Shown: positions 1 through 6,016, numbered from the stretch's first letter. The stretch is DNA of 6,293 bases from Chitinophagaceae bacterium (GCA_025455205.1 JALOMZ010000121.1:1-6293), one strand, 5' to 3'. The notes: generated by a model not told the origin, from the letters alone. Program-made: numbers and translations.

Positions 1-1405
1 TGCTTCCCCCGCCCTGGCTGCTGTTTACCACCAGGCTGCCCTTGCGCAGGGCCACCCGTGTGAGTCCGCCGGGCACAATCTCAATGCCGGAGGGGCCGCA
101 GAGTGCATAGGGCCGCAGGTCTACGTGCCTGCACTCCAGCTTGCCATCCACCAGGCAGGGTACCGTACTCAGCTGAATGATGGGTTGTGCAATGAAGTTG
201 CGGGGTTTCTGCAGCACGGCTTCCTTCAACTCCTCCAGTTCCTTTTCCGATGCCTTGTTGCCCATTACGAGGCCGTATCCGCCGCTCTGGTTGGTTTGCT
301 TCACCACCATGGTATCGAGGTGTTGAAAAGCATATTGCTTTTCTTCCTCCACTTCCATCCGGTAGGTGGGCACATTTTTCAGGATAGGTTCTTCGTTGAG
401 GTAGTACCTGATCATATCGGGCACATAGGCATAGATAGCTTTATCGTCGGCCACGCCATTGCCGATGGCGTTCACCAGCGCCACCGTGCCTTTCCGGTAG
501 GCGCTCATGATACCCGGCACTCCCAGCATGCTGTCGGGGCGGAACACCAGCGGATCTATGAACTCATCATCTATGCGTCTATAGATCACATCCACCGGCT
601 GCAGGCCGCTGGTGGTTTTCATAAATACCTTTTGGTTATCCACCACCAGGTCGCGGCCCTCCACCAGCGGTATGCCCATCTGGCGGGCCAGGAACGTGTG
701 TTCGTAGTAGGCCGAATTATAGATGCCCGGCGTGAGCAGCACTACATTGGGCTGCTCCACCGGCCGCGGTGAAAGGGCCGACAGGATCTGCAGCAGCTTT
801 ACCGGGTAGGTATTGATCATGCGCACCTGGTTTTGTGCCAGCATACCCGGAAAGATGCGCTTCGTCACTTCCCGGTTTTCCAGCATATAGCTTACGCCGC
901 TGGGCGTTCGCAGGTTGTCTTCCAGCACATAGAAAGTACCATCGTTGCCGCGAATAAGGTCGATGCCGGAAATATGCACGTAAATATCATGCGGCACCTT
1001 AATACCCACGGCTTCCTTCAGGAAATGCGGACAGCTGGCAATGAGGGCGGCCGGAATGATGCGGTCTTTAATAATCTGCTGGTCGTGGTAAATGTCGCGC
1101 AGGAACATGTTCAGTGCCCGCAGCCTTTGCCGGATGCCGCTCTCAATATGATCCCATTCCTGCCCGGTGATGATGCGGGGTATGATATCAAAGGGGAAGA
1201 TCCGCTCAATACCCTTGTTATCGCTGTACACGGTAAAGGTGATGCCCTGGTTCATGAAGAAGTCGGCTGCCTGCCGGTCCTTTGCTTCCAGGTCGCCGGC
1301 CTGCATCTGCTGCAGGGCCTCAAAAACGGGTCGATAGCGTTCCCGCACGCCATCGTACGAAAACATTTCATCCCAGGTGTTCAGATTCGGTATTATTCTC
1401 TCCAT
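1..1405 (-). CDS. Circularly permuted ATP-grasp type 2 protein (COG2308), 3' end cut by window
   Basis: I translated 468 codons from 1405 to the left edge, with no stop in the window. The family is predicted to be an ATP-dependent amide or peptide ligase with a circularly permuted ATP-grasp fold; substrate unknown. Visible family blocks are NLNTWDEMF (8-16), an F-x-V-LEDN-R-PSG-SY-LENR block (158-178), VIYRRIDDEFIDPL (273-286), NAIGNGVADDK (312-322), VVKQTNQSGGYG (367-378, likely ATP-binding loop), RHVDLRP (426-432) and the C-terminal NSSQGGG (461-467). The family usually ends a few residues after that last block, so the protein is nearly complete. There is no signal peptide or membrane segment, so it is probably cytosolic. 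The start at 1405 is chosen because family homology begins just after it; the frame stays open upstream, and ATG 1552 has a GGAGG five bases before it and is a real alternative. Family identity is confident; function is inferred. Confidence 0.9.
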   Translation of the reverse strand, partial: MERIIPNLNTWDEMFSYDGVRERYRPVFEALQQMQAGDLEAKDRQAADFFMNQGITFTVYSDNKGIERIFPFDIIPRIITGQEWDHIESGIRQRLRALNMFLRDIYHDQQIIKDRIIPAALIASCPHFLKEAVGIKVPHDIYVHISGIDLIRGNDGTFYVLEDNLRTPSGVSYMLENREVTKRIFPGMLAQNQVRMINTYPVKLLQILSALSPRPVEQPNVVLLTPGIYNSAYYEHTFLARQMGIPLVEGRDLVVDNQKVFMKTTSGLQPVDVIYRRIDDEFIDPLVFRPDSMLGVPGIMSAYRKGTVALVNAIGNGVADDKAIYAYVPDMIRYYLNEEPILKNVPTYRMEVEEEKQYAFQHLDTMVVKQTNQSGGYGLVMGNKASEKELEELKEAVLQKPRNFIAQPIIQLSTVPCLVDGKLECRHVDLRPYALCGPSGIEIVPGGLTRVALRKGSLVVNSSQGGGS

Positions 1406-1578
1406 GGGCAGAAGGTGGTATGGTTTTTTTATGCCGGAGGCCAGCCTGCACACCACAGCAAGGTGCCTGCATACAGCACGGCATGCGCCTTCTGCAGCTA
1501 CCAAATTTGGATGTGCCAGCATCCCTTCCAACATGGGTATTTCCGGCGGCATGGTGTCCTCCGGCTTCCATATGGTAG

Positions 1579-1586
1579 CAAACGTT
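1579..1586 (-). promoter_or_regulatory. Possible -7 box upstream of the ATP-grasp gene
   Basis: On the minus strand this reads AACGTTTG followed by C, one mismatch from the Bacteroidota -7 consensus TAnnTTTG. It lies just after the terminator that closes the preceding transcription unit and 26 nt before ATG 1552, a spacing similar to that of the other promoter-like boxes here. I see no clear TTG at the -33 position. It is a weak call made from position and partial consensus. Confidence 0.25.
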
Positions 1587-1595
1587 CCGTGGGAA

Positions 1596-1633
1596 ATTAA
1601 AGAAAAAAGCCGTTGGGAGGTTCCCAGCGGCTT
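1596..1633 (-). terminator. Rho-independent terminator, minus strand
   Basis: Positions 1607-1618 and 1622-1633 form a 12-bp stem (one G-U wobble at 1613/1627) with a 3-nt loop. On the minus strand the stem is followed by six T, a C and three more T (1608-1599), then AATTT. On the plus strand it is followed by A residues, so it faces the minus strand only. It lies 414 nt beyond the stop of the 160-residue membrane protein gene and before the ATP-grasp gene, so it would end the aspS unit and insulate the ATP-grasp gene from read-through. Confidence 0.75.
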
Positions 1634-1700
1634 AAAAAAGATTGGACATACGCTTTAACAGCTTACCAGAGCATATCTCAAAAGTGCAGAAGAAGAAGAA

Positions 1701-1802
1701 TTAACCACCAAGTCACCAGGGAGGCGCCAGGGGCACTAAGGCAAATCCTCCAGTATTTTTACTGGTTCCCTTCGCGCCTTCTTTGTGGTCCTCGTGGTTA
1801 GA
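1701..1802. repeat. Imperfect long dyad repeat with nested hairpin
   Basis: The left arm (about 1701-1733) and the reverse complement of the right arm (about 1769-1802) align imperfectly. Shared blocks include TAACCAC, AAG, CAC, GGAGGCGC/GAAGGCGC and GGG. The left arm is built from degenerate CRCYARG words at 1706, 1714, 1725 and 1734. Between the arms, 1750-1765 forms a perfect 6-bp hairpin with a TTTT loop. I see no reading frame. The class of ACCACCAAG-type interspersed dyads is one I recall from Bacteroidota intergenic DNA; that is memory, not a search. Confidence 0.6.
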
Positions 1803-1816
1803 AATGACTTTTAAGA
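1771..1816. repeat. Direct repeat, copy 1 of 2
   Basis: This 46-bp stretch recurs at 1995-2040 with 40 of 46 positions identical by direct count. It begins TTCGCGCCTTCTTTGTGG. Its first part is the right arm of the dyad at 1701-1802. Confidence 0.8.
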
Positions 1817-1956
1817 CCAGGTTCTTCCATGTGTTCGCTTGCGGCACCTGGAAGGATCGATAGAAGGCCGGTCTCCGACCGGATTACAGGCGACTGCCAT
1901 TTAACAGCCTGCGGCTGTCCGGGGTTCTTATTACCGCAGCTTTTTTGACTGCCAAG

Positions 1957-2040
1957 GCACCAGGGCCTATTCCCCTGCATTTTTCCTGGTGCGCTTCGTG
2001 CCTTCTTTGTGGTCCTCGTAGTTTAAAATGACCTTGAAGA
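1957..2040. repeat. Second dyad copy carrying direct repeat copy 2
   Basis: GCACCAGG at 1957-1964 pairs perfectly with CCTGGTGC at 1985-1992 around a 20-nt loop. Direct repeat copy 2 runs 1995-2040 and ends seven bases before the stop of the 160-residue membrane protein gene. This looks like a shortened relative of the dyad at 1701-1802, with the left arm largely lost. Confidence 0.55.
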
Positions 2041-2046
2041 TGAGTC

Positions 2047-2529
2047 CTACTCAAAATGGGCAGCATATTGCCGAAGGAGGCGGAAGCAGAGGCTGATATG
2101 CGTGAGCAGCACGGCCGCCACAGCCATCATCAGCCAGAGCGCCACCTTCATGGATTGCGTGAATACCTCCGCCGGCATGCTCACCCCCTGCATGTTGGCC
2201 ACCTGTGCCATCAGTTCCTGCACGAAAGCCGGATTGGTGAGAAACATGTAAGACTGCACCAACAGCAAAGAGCTGAAGAACATGGCCACAAAGGCGTTGG
2301 CCCGCACCCAGTCGCGCAGGCTGTGCCGCACCACCCGTTTGGCTTCTATCACGCGCTGCAGGAACATGAAGCTGGTGATGATGTAGATGGTGGTGGCGCC
2401 GCTGCCGAATACCGAGAGCAGGATGGACCAGTTGGACAGGGCCATCAGCAGGCCCGCCAGGGTGGCCATGCCCAGCAGCAAGGCTACCGGCAGGAGTATA
2501 TAAGACAGGATGCGGAATGCAAGAAGCAT
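2047..2529 (-). CDS. Hypothetical four-helix inner-membrane protein, 160 aa
   Basis: I do not recognise a characterised family. Four hydrophobic segments stand out at about residues 5-31, 35-58, 76-97 and 126-148. A basic loop (EAKRVVRHSLRDWVR, about 62-76) follows the second, and an acidic, methionine-rich loop (about 100-125) lies between the third and fourth. There are no catalytic motifs and no lipobox, so it is probably an integral membrane protein. ATG 2529 lies 8 nt after the aspS stop codon on the same strand, with no room for a promoter, so it is very likely translated from the aspS mRNA. No strong Shine-Dalgarno is visible. The tight linkage suggests co-expression, not necessarily a shared function. 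That the gene is real rests on the operon position and the clear membrane pattern. Confidence 0.8.
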   Translation of the reverse strand: MLLAFRILSYILLPVALLLGMATLAGLLMALSNWSILLSVFGSGATTIYIITSFMFLQRVIEAKRVVRHSLRDWVRANAFVAMFFSSLLLVQSYMFLTNPAFVQELMAQVANMQGVSMPAEVFTQSMKVALWLMMAVAAVLLTHISLCFRLLRQYAAHFE

Positions 2530-2537
2530 AAGGGGGA

Positions 2538-4385
2538 TCAGCTTTTCAGGTTGAGGGCAATATTCAGTTCATCCAGTTGCTTCCGGGCAATTTCGCCCGG
2601 GGCATCGAGCATCACATCGCGACCGGCATTGTTCTTGGGGAAGGCAATGAAGTCGCGGATGCTTTCGCTGCCGCCCAGGATGGCGCAAAGGCGGTCGAAG
2701 CCAAAGGCCAGGCCGCCGTGCGGGGGCGCGCCGTATTCGAAGGCGCCGAGGAGGAAGCCGAACTTCTCCTTCTGCTCATGCTCATCGAGGCCCAGGGCCG
2801 CAAACATCTTCTCCTGCAGCTCGCGCTGGAAGATGCGGATGGAGCCGCCGCCGATCTCGTTGCCGTTCAGCACGAGGTCGTAGGCATTGGCTTTGATGCG
2901 GGCATAGGGATGTTCGAGGTATTTGTCGAGGTCTTCCACCTTGGGCCCGTTGTTGATCATGATGGAAATATGATCGGGCTTGGGACTGGTGAAGGGATGG
3001 TGACGGGCCACCCAGCGGCCGGCACCACCGCCGTCCTGGTCTTCGAGGGCAAATTCGAAGAGCGGGAAGTCGATCACCCAAAGCATTTTGAACACGTCAG
3101 GATTACGCAGGCCCAGGCGCTCCGCCATTTCGAGGCGCAGGGTGCTCATGGCCTTGCGGGTCAATTCTTCCCTGCCGGCCAGTATCAGTATGAGGTCGCC
3201 GGCCTTGGCACCAGCGGCTTCGGCAATGGCTTTCAGTTTGTCTTCGCTGTAGAACTTGTCGACGCTGCTCTTGAAGGTACCGTCGGCATTGCACTTGATG
3301 TTTACCAGGCCCTGCATGCCAATCTGCGGACGCTTCACCCATTCGGTGAGTTCGTCTATCTGCTTGCGTGTGTATTCGGCGGCACCGGGCACGGCAATGG
3401 CCAATACAGTTTCGGCATTGTCGAACACGCCAAATCCGGCGCCTTCGATGAGTGCGCGATTGTCCTGGTAATCCACCAGCACATGGTGCGGCTTCTTGAG
3501 GTTCAGCAGCTTCATCTCGAAGCGGATATCGGGCTTGTCGTTGCCGTAGTTCCACAGGGCATCGTCGTAGGTCATGCGCTGCACTGCTTCGGTGTAGTCG
3601 ATGCCTTTCACTGTTTTGAAGATGTACTTCACCAGGCCCTCGAACATTTCGAGGATATCATTCTGCTCCACGAAGCTCATCTCGCAGTCGATCTGCGTGA
3701 ATTCCGGCTGGCGGTCGGCCCGCAGGTCTTCATCCCGGAAGCACTTCACGATCTGGTAGTACCGGTCGTAACCGCTCACCATCAGCAGCTGCTTGAAGGT
3801 TTGCGGGCTCTGGGGCAGGGCATAGAACTGTCCGGGGTTCATGCGGCTGGGCACCACGAAGTCGCGTGCCCCTTCGGGCGTGCTCTTGATGAGGAAGGGC
3901 GTTTCAATATCCATGAAACCGTGCTGGTGCAGGTAATCGCGGGTGGCGCGGTTCACGGCATAGCGCAGCTCGATATTCTTCTTCACGGCATTGCGGCGCA
4001 GGTCGAGGTAGCGGTATTTCATGCGCAGGTCGTCGCCGCCGTCTGTATCGTCCTGGATGGTGAAGGGCGGGGTAGCGGCCTTGTTGAGGATGCTGAAAGC
4101 GCTCACGGCAATTTCCACCTCACCAGTAGGAATATTGGGGTTCTTGTTGGTACGCTCGCGCACGGTGCCGGTGGCCTGCAGTACAAACTCGCGGCCCAGG
4201 GGATTGCTGTCCAGTTGCTCATTGAGGCTTTCGGCAAACACCAACTGGGTGATGCCATAGCGGTCGCGCAGGTCTACAAAGGTGATGGCGCCAAACTTGC
4301 GCACGGTTTGCACCCAGCCGGCCAGGGTAACGGGGGTGCCGGCATGTTCCAGTCGCAGTTCGCCACAGGTATGTGTACGGTACAT
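2538..4385 (-). CDS. aspS: Aspartyl-tRNA synthetase, bacterial type
   Basis: It charges tRNA-Asp with aspartate using ATP, in the cytosol. The 615 residues show the bacterial class IIb layout: an N-terminal anticodon-binding OB fold (about 1-105, with [19 protein letters not shown]); class II motif 1 (FMDIETPFL, 157-165); motif 2 ([20 protein letters not shown], 216-235); a bacterial GAD insertion domain (about 290-420); and motif 3 (GLAFGFDRL, 558-566, with the ATP-binding Arg565). The flexible-loop region [10 protein letters not shown] (193-202) is also typical. The length is slightly above the roughly 590 residues of E. coli AspRS. The frame stays open to an ATG at 4508, but those 41 extra codons translate promoter and heptamer repeat ([10 protein letters not shown]), and homology begins at [10 protein letters not shown], so 4385 is the start. 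The full-length frame has no break or missing core motif. Confidence 0.98.
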   Translation of the reverse strand: MYRTHTCGELRLEHAGTPVTLAGWVQTVRKFGAITFVDLRDRYGITQLVFAESLNEQLDSNPLGREFVLQATGTVRERTNKNPNIPTGEVEIAVSAFSILNKAATPPFTIQDDTDGGDDLRMKYRYLDLRRNAVKKNIELRYAVNRATRDYLHQHGFMDIETPFLIKSTPEGARDFVVPSRMNPGQFYALPQSPQTFKQLLMVSGYDRYYQIVKCFRDEDLRADRQPEFTQIDCEMSFVEQNDILEMFEGLVKYIFKTVKGIDYTEAVQRMTYDDALWNYGNDKPDIRFEMKLLNLKKPHHVLVDYQDNRALIEGAGFGVFDNAETVLAIAVPGAAEYTRKQIDELTEWVKRPQIGMQGLVNIKCNADGTFKSSVDKFYSEDKLKAIAEAAGAKAGDLILILAGREELTRKAMSTLRLEMAERLGLRNPDVFKMLWVIDFPLFEFALEDQDGGGAGRWVARHHPFTSPKPDHISIMINNGPKVEDLDKYLEHPYARIKANAYDLVLNGNEIGGGSIRIFQRELQEKMFAALGLDEHEQKEKFGFLLGAFEYGAPPHGGLAFGFDRLCAILGGSESIRDFIAFPKNNAGRDVMLDAPGEIARKQLDELNIALNLKS

Positions 4386-4391
4386 GGAGAA

Positions 4392-4434
4392 GATTGATGT
4401 TTGATGTTTGAAGTTCGAGGTTCGAAGTTTGATG
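4392..4434. repeat. Heptamer array GTTYGAN in the aspS leader
   Basis: Six units sit in perfect 7-bp phase on the plus strand: GATTGAT (4392), GTTTGAT (4399), GTTTGAA (4406), GTTCGAG (4413), GTTCGAA (4420) and GTTTGAT (4427), then one more G. The same heptamer family recurs at 4992-5012, 5083-5110, 5293-5320 and 5483-5510. This copy ends 6 bp before the aspS start codon and downstream of the likely aspS promoter, so it would be transcribed as part of the leader. Confidence 0.9.
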
Positions 4435-4505
4435 CCCGCGCGGCCAGGCACACGCGCCATACCATTCCGGGGGAAAGGGAAGCCAGCACCTGCTTTTGCG
4501 GGCCG

Positions 4506-4513
4506 CAAAGGTA
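4506..4513 (-). promoter_or_regulatory. Likely aspS promoter -7 box (TACCTTTG)
   Basis: On the minus strand this reads TACCTTTG followed by C, a perfect match to the Bacteroidota -7 consensus TAnnTTTG. It lies between the stop of the upstream 135-residue gene (4532) and the aspS start (4385). Transcription would begin near 4498-4500, giving a leader of roughly 115 nt that includes the heptamer array. I see no TTG at the ideal -33 spacing, which lowers confidence. Confidence 0.55.
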
Positions 4514-4531
4514 AGCCAATATGGCCAAGGG

Positions 4532-4939
4532 CTACATGGTTTCCAGGTCATGCTTATGGCGGGGGCGCCACCAGGCGTAGTAGTAGACCAGGATGAGGAT
4601 ACCGGCCACAAAGGGGATGACGGCGATGTGCTTGTAGGTATAATCGCCAAACCAGGGGTTTGCGTCGAATTCCAGGAATTCGCTGATCATCCAGTAGCTG
4701 TTGGCGGCTATCCATACGCTCACGGCCAGGTTGTGGCAGAGCTCGCTGACAATGTAGCGGGTGCGCCAGGCAATGATCAGGGAAATGGACAAGGTGGGAA
4801 TGATCATCACCACCGCCAGGGGTTTCCAGAACATGCACCAGGCCAGGTCTTTGAACAACCAGAACACAATGTGCAGGTTTTCCATGATGCGGTACTTGAG
4901 GGGAATGCTGTACACGCCTGAGGCGGGGGGATGCTCCAT
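4532..4939 (-). CDS. Hypothetical four-helix membrane protein, 135 aa
   Basis: I do not know a characterised function; the sequence resembles a small conserved membrane protein I recall from Bacteroidota genomes, but this is memory only. Four hydrophobic segments lie at about residues 22-38, 40-57, 65-88 and 103-124. It is rich in Trp and Tyr, with a polar CHN inside the third segment (68-70), an acidic loop ([14 protein letters not shown], 87-100) and a basic tail (RPRHKH, 125-130). It has no cleavable signal peptide and no lipobox. The start at 4939 is preferred because a promoter-like TAATATTGCACC lies 17 nt upstream; Met19 at 4885 is an alternative that keeps all four segments. It lies 146 nt upstream of aspS on the same strand, but that gap holds a likely aspS promoter, so co-transcription is possible rather than certain. 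Confidence 0.8.
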   Translation of the reverse strand: MEHPPASGVYSIPLKYRIMENLHIVFWLFKDLAWCMFWKPLAVVMIIPTLSISLIIAWRTRYIVSELCHNLAVSVWIAANSYWMISEFLEFDANPWFGDYTYKHIAVIPFVAGILILVYYYAWWRPRHKHDLETM

Positions 4940-4956
4940 GAGGCCGAATTGAGGTG

Positions 4957-4964
4957 CAATATTA
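4957..4964 (-). promoter_or_regulatory. Possible -7 box for the 135-aa membrane protein gene
   Basis: On the minus strand this reads TAATATTG followed by CACC, one mismatch from TAnnTTTG. It is 17 nt before ATG 4939, similar to the spacing at the M48 gene. No clear TTG is visible at the -33 distance, so the call rests on the box and its position. Confidence 0.4.
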
Positions 4965-4991
4965 GGATTTAGGGAAATAGGTATGTTTTTC

Positions 4992-5573
4992 GTTTGAAGT
5001 TTGAGGTTCGAGGTTCTGCAGGTCGGGCTGGATTGTTATGGGCAGGCAGGTTTCCTTTCCGGATGTCTTTGGGGGAAGGAATGTTTGATGTTCGAGGTTT
5101 GAGGTTCGAGGTTCTGCAGGTCGGGCTGGATGATTGTGAGCTGGCTGGTTTATTTTCTGGCAGTTATTAGGGATGTTTTTGGTTTTTTGCCTGCCTGCCG
5201 GTAGGCAGGTTTGTGGTTTTTGGTTCTAAAGATCAGGCCGGATTGTTATGGGCAGGCAGGTTTCCTTTCCGGATGTCGTTGGGGGACGGGATGTTTGATG
5301 TTCGAGGTTTGAGGTTCGAGGTTCTGCAGGTCTGGCCGGATTATTGAGGGCTGGCTGGTTTATTTTCCGGCAGCCATCAGGGATGTTTTTTGTTTTTCGT
5401 TTGTGGTTTGTTGTTCTGCAGGTCGGGCCGGATTGTTATGGGCAGGCAGGTTTCCTTTCCGGATGTTTTTGGGGGAAGGGATGTTTGATGTTCGATGTTT
5501 GAGGTTCAAGGTTCTGCAGGTCGGGCCGCATTATTTTGGCCTGCCTGGTTTAGTTTCCAGCAGTTATTAGGGG
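4992..5573. repeat. Three-copy ~190-bp tandem array of A/B half-units
   Basis: A monomer starting TTCTGCAGGTCGGG (or a close variant) begins at 5014, 5112, 5224, 5322, 5414 and 5512, giving steps of 98, 112, 98, 92 and 98 bp. Odd copies (A) share an identical 37-bp core at 5030-5066, 5240-5276 and 5430-5466; even copies (B) share GGTTTAnTTTCnnGCAG-type sequence. A1 and A3 differ at 5 of 98 positions and A1 and A2 at 8 of 98 by my count. The last B copy is cut short near 5573. A and B are related to each other but more diverged, so the true unit is an A-B dimer repeated three times. Each A monomer ends in four phased GTTYRAN heptamers. I see no coding potential. Confidence 0.9.
5190..5209. repeat. 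Near-perfect palindrome inserted in unit B1
   Basis: CCTGCCTG (5190-5197) pairs with TAGGCAGG (5202-5209) around CCGG, with one G-T wobble at the stem tip. It sits where the B1 half-unit is 20 bp longer than B2, so it accounts for the length difference and looks like an insertion, or a loss from B2. It has no T-run after the stem, so it is not a terminator. Confidence 0.75.
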
Positions 5574-5621
5574 ATAGGCAATAGGGACCGTCAGTTTGCA
5601 ATTGGCAATTTGCAGTTTGCA
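5567..5621. repeat. Two further heptamer runs: WTAGGSR and RTTKGCA
   Basis: TTAGGGG, ATAGGCA and ATAGGGA follow each other in 7-bp phase at 5567-5587. After six bases, GTTTGCA, ATTGGCA, ATTTGCA and GTTTGCA run in perfect phase at 5594-5621. Their sequences are unrelated to the GTTYGAN family, but the period is the same. Confidence 0.75.
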
Positions 5622-5653
5622 AGGGCTTGATGCGATTTTCCGTCATGCCGAAT

Positions 5654-5723
5654 GGTCCCGTTAGGGACCGAATATTGGTAGCAAATCGGTCAACGACGAA
5701 GGCTCAGCGCCCCGTAGGGTCGC
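5654..5723. repeat. REP-like element: two CCCGT-AGGG hairpins
   Basis: Hairpin 1 is GGTCCC-GTTA-GGGACC (5654-5669), a perfect 6-bp stem. Hairpin 2 pairs 5707-5713 with 5717-5723 around GTA, with one mismatch (5710/5720). They are 37 nt apart, joined by GAATATTGGTAGC and a purine-rich linker, and followed by AAC. I recall similar paired CCCGTAGGG hairpins with an AATATTGGTAG linker as interspersed repeats in Bacteroidota; that is memory and unverified. There is no T-run, so neither is a terminator. Confidence 0.55.
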
Positions 5724-5747
5724 AACAGTAAGCCTACACTATCACAC

Positions 5748-5779
5748 TTTAAACCCTTTAAACATTTAAACCTTTAAAC
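5748..5779. repeat. Four TTTAAAC words at 8-9 bp spacing
   Basis: TTTAAAC occurs at 5748, 5757, 5765 and 5773, separated by one or two bases (CC, A, C). The stretch is AT-rich in an otherwise GC-balanced gap. I see no promoter consensus in it. Confidence 0.8.
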
Positions 5780-5850
5780 CTTTCCGGCACTATCCGTCTC
5801 CCAATCCCACCTGCCAGTAGCAGCACACCTTGCAGGAGAGCGCCATCTCC

Positions 5851-5878
5851 CGTCTCCGGACTATGGACTATGGTCTTC
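5851..5878. repeat. GGWCTNN heptamer run, copy 1
   Basis: CGTCTCC, GGACTAT, GGACTAT and GGTCTTC lie in 7-bp phase at 5851, 5858, 5865 and 5872. The same words return at 5971-6005. Confidence 0.75.
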
Positions 5879-5945
5879 ACAACGTTTTCAACAACGCCGT
5901 GTCCCCTCCGGGAGACAACGGCTAAAACAGCGAGGGAGCATCTTT

Positions 5946-6005
5946 CGGACTCTCGGACTTGCGGACTTTCGGTCTCCGGACTATGGTCTCCGGACTATGG
6001 TCTGT
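5946..6005. repeat. GGWCTNN array: octamers then heptamers
   Basis: Three octamers, CGGACTCT, CGGACTTG and CGGACTTT (5946-5969), run into five heptamers GGTCTCC, GGACTAT, GGTCTCC, GGACTAT and GGTCTGT (5971-6005). The heptamers alternate, so they also read as a 14-bp tandem repeat. The array ends 4 bp before the promoter-like box of the M48 gene and would occupy its -33 region. Confidence 0.85.
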
Positions 6006-6008
6006 CCG

Positions 6009-6016
6009 TATCTTAG
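6009..6016 (+). promoter_or_regulatory. Possible -7 box for the M48 peptidase gene
   Basis: TATCTTAG differs from the Bacteroidota -7 consensus TAnnTTTG at one position and lies 21 nt before ATG 6038. The expected -33 region falls inside the GGWCTNN heptamer array and has no clear TTG. Called on box and spacing only. Confidence 0.4.

Larger units (their letters stand above)
1636..2046. other. Non-coding intergenic stretch with hairpins
   Basis: I find no credible gene in this 411-bp gap. Besides the two dyads and the direct repeat it holds two small perfect hairpins: 1868-1873 with 1877-1882 (CCGGTC-TCC-GACCGG) and 1904-1909 with 1913-1918 (ACAGCC-TGC-GGCTGT). Neither has a T-run directly after the stem on either strand, so I do not call them terminators. 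The short open frames here have no recognisable protein features. Confidence 0.6.

Noticed and set aside
1368..1571. 67-residue minus-strand frame upstream of the ATP-grasp gene
   Set aside because: It overlaps the ATP-grasp N-terminus in another frame, has no recognisable domain, and several frames are open here because stop triplets are scarce.
125..1600. Two plus-strand frames of 215 and 255 residues (125-772 and 833-1600)
   Set aside because: Both are the codon-aligned antisense of the ATP-grasp gene, whose family blocks are clear on the minus strand. The plus-strand translations show no recognisable features.
2041..2053. Hairpin TGAGT-CCT-ACTCA as terminator of the 160-residue membrane protein gene
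   Set aside because: The stem is only 5 bp, includes the stop codon, and has no T-run after it on the minus strand. The stem at 1607-1633 is a far better terminator.
2577..4397. 606-residue open frame on the plus strand across aspS
   Set aside because: It is the codon-aligned antisense of aspS. It stays open because aspS rarely uses TTA, CTA or TCA codons. The His/Val/Gly-rich translation has no domain, and the aspS motifs on the other strand are decisive.
4386..4508. aspS start at ATG 4508
   Set aside because: The 41 added residues translate the promoter box and the heptamer repeat, and AspRS homology starts at Met 4385.
4992..5573. CRISPR array
   Set aside because: The repeated units are about 98 and 190 bp and almost identical throughout, with no short repeats separated by unique spacers and no cas genes.
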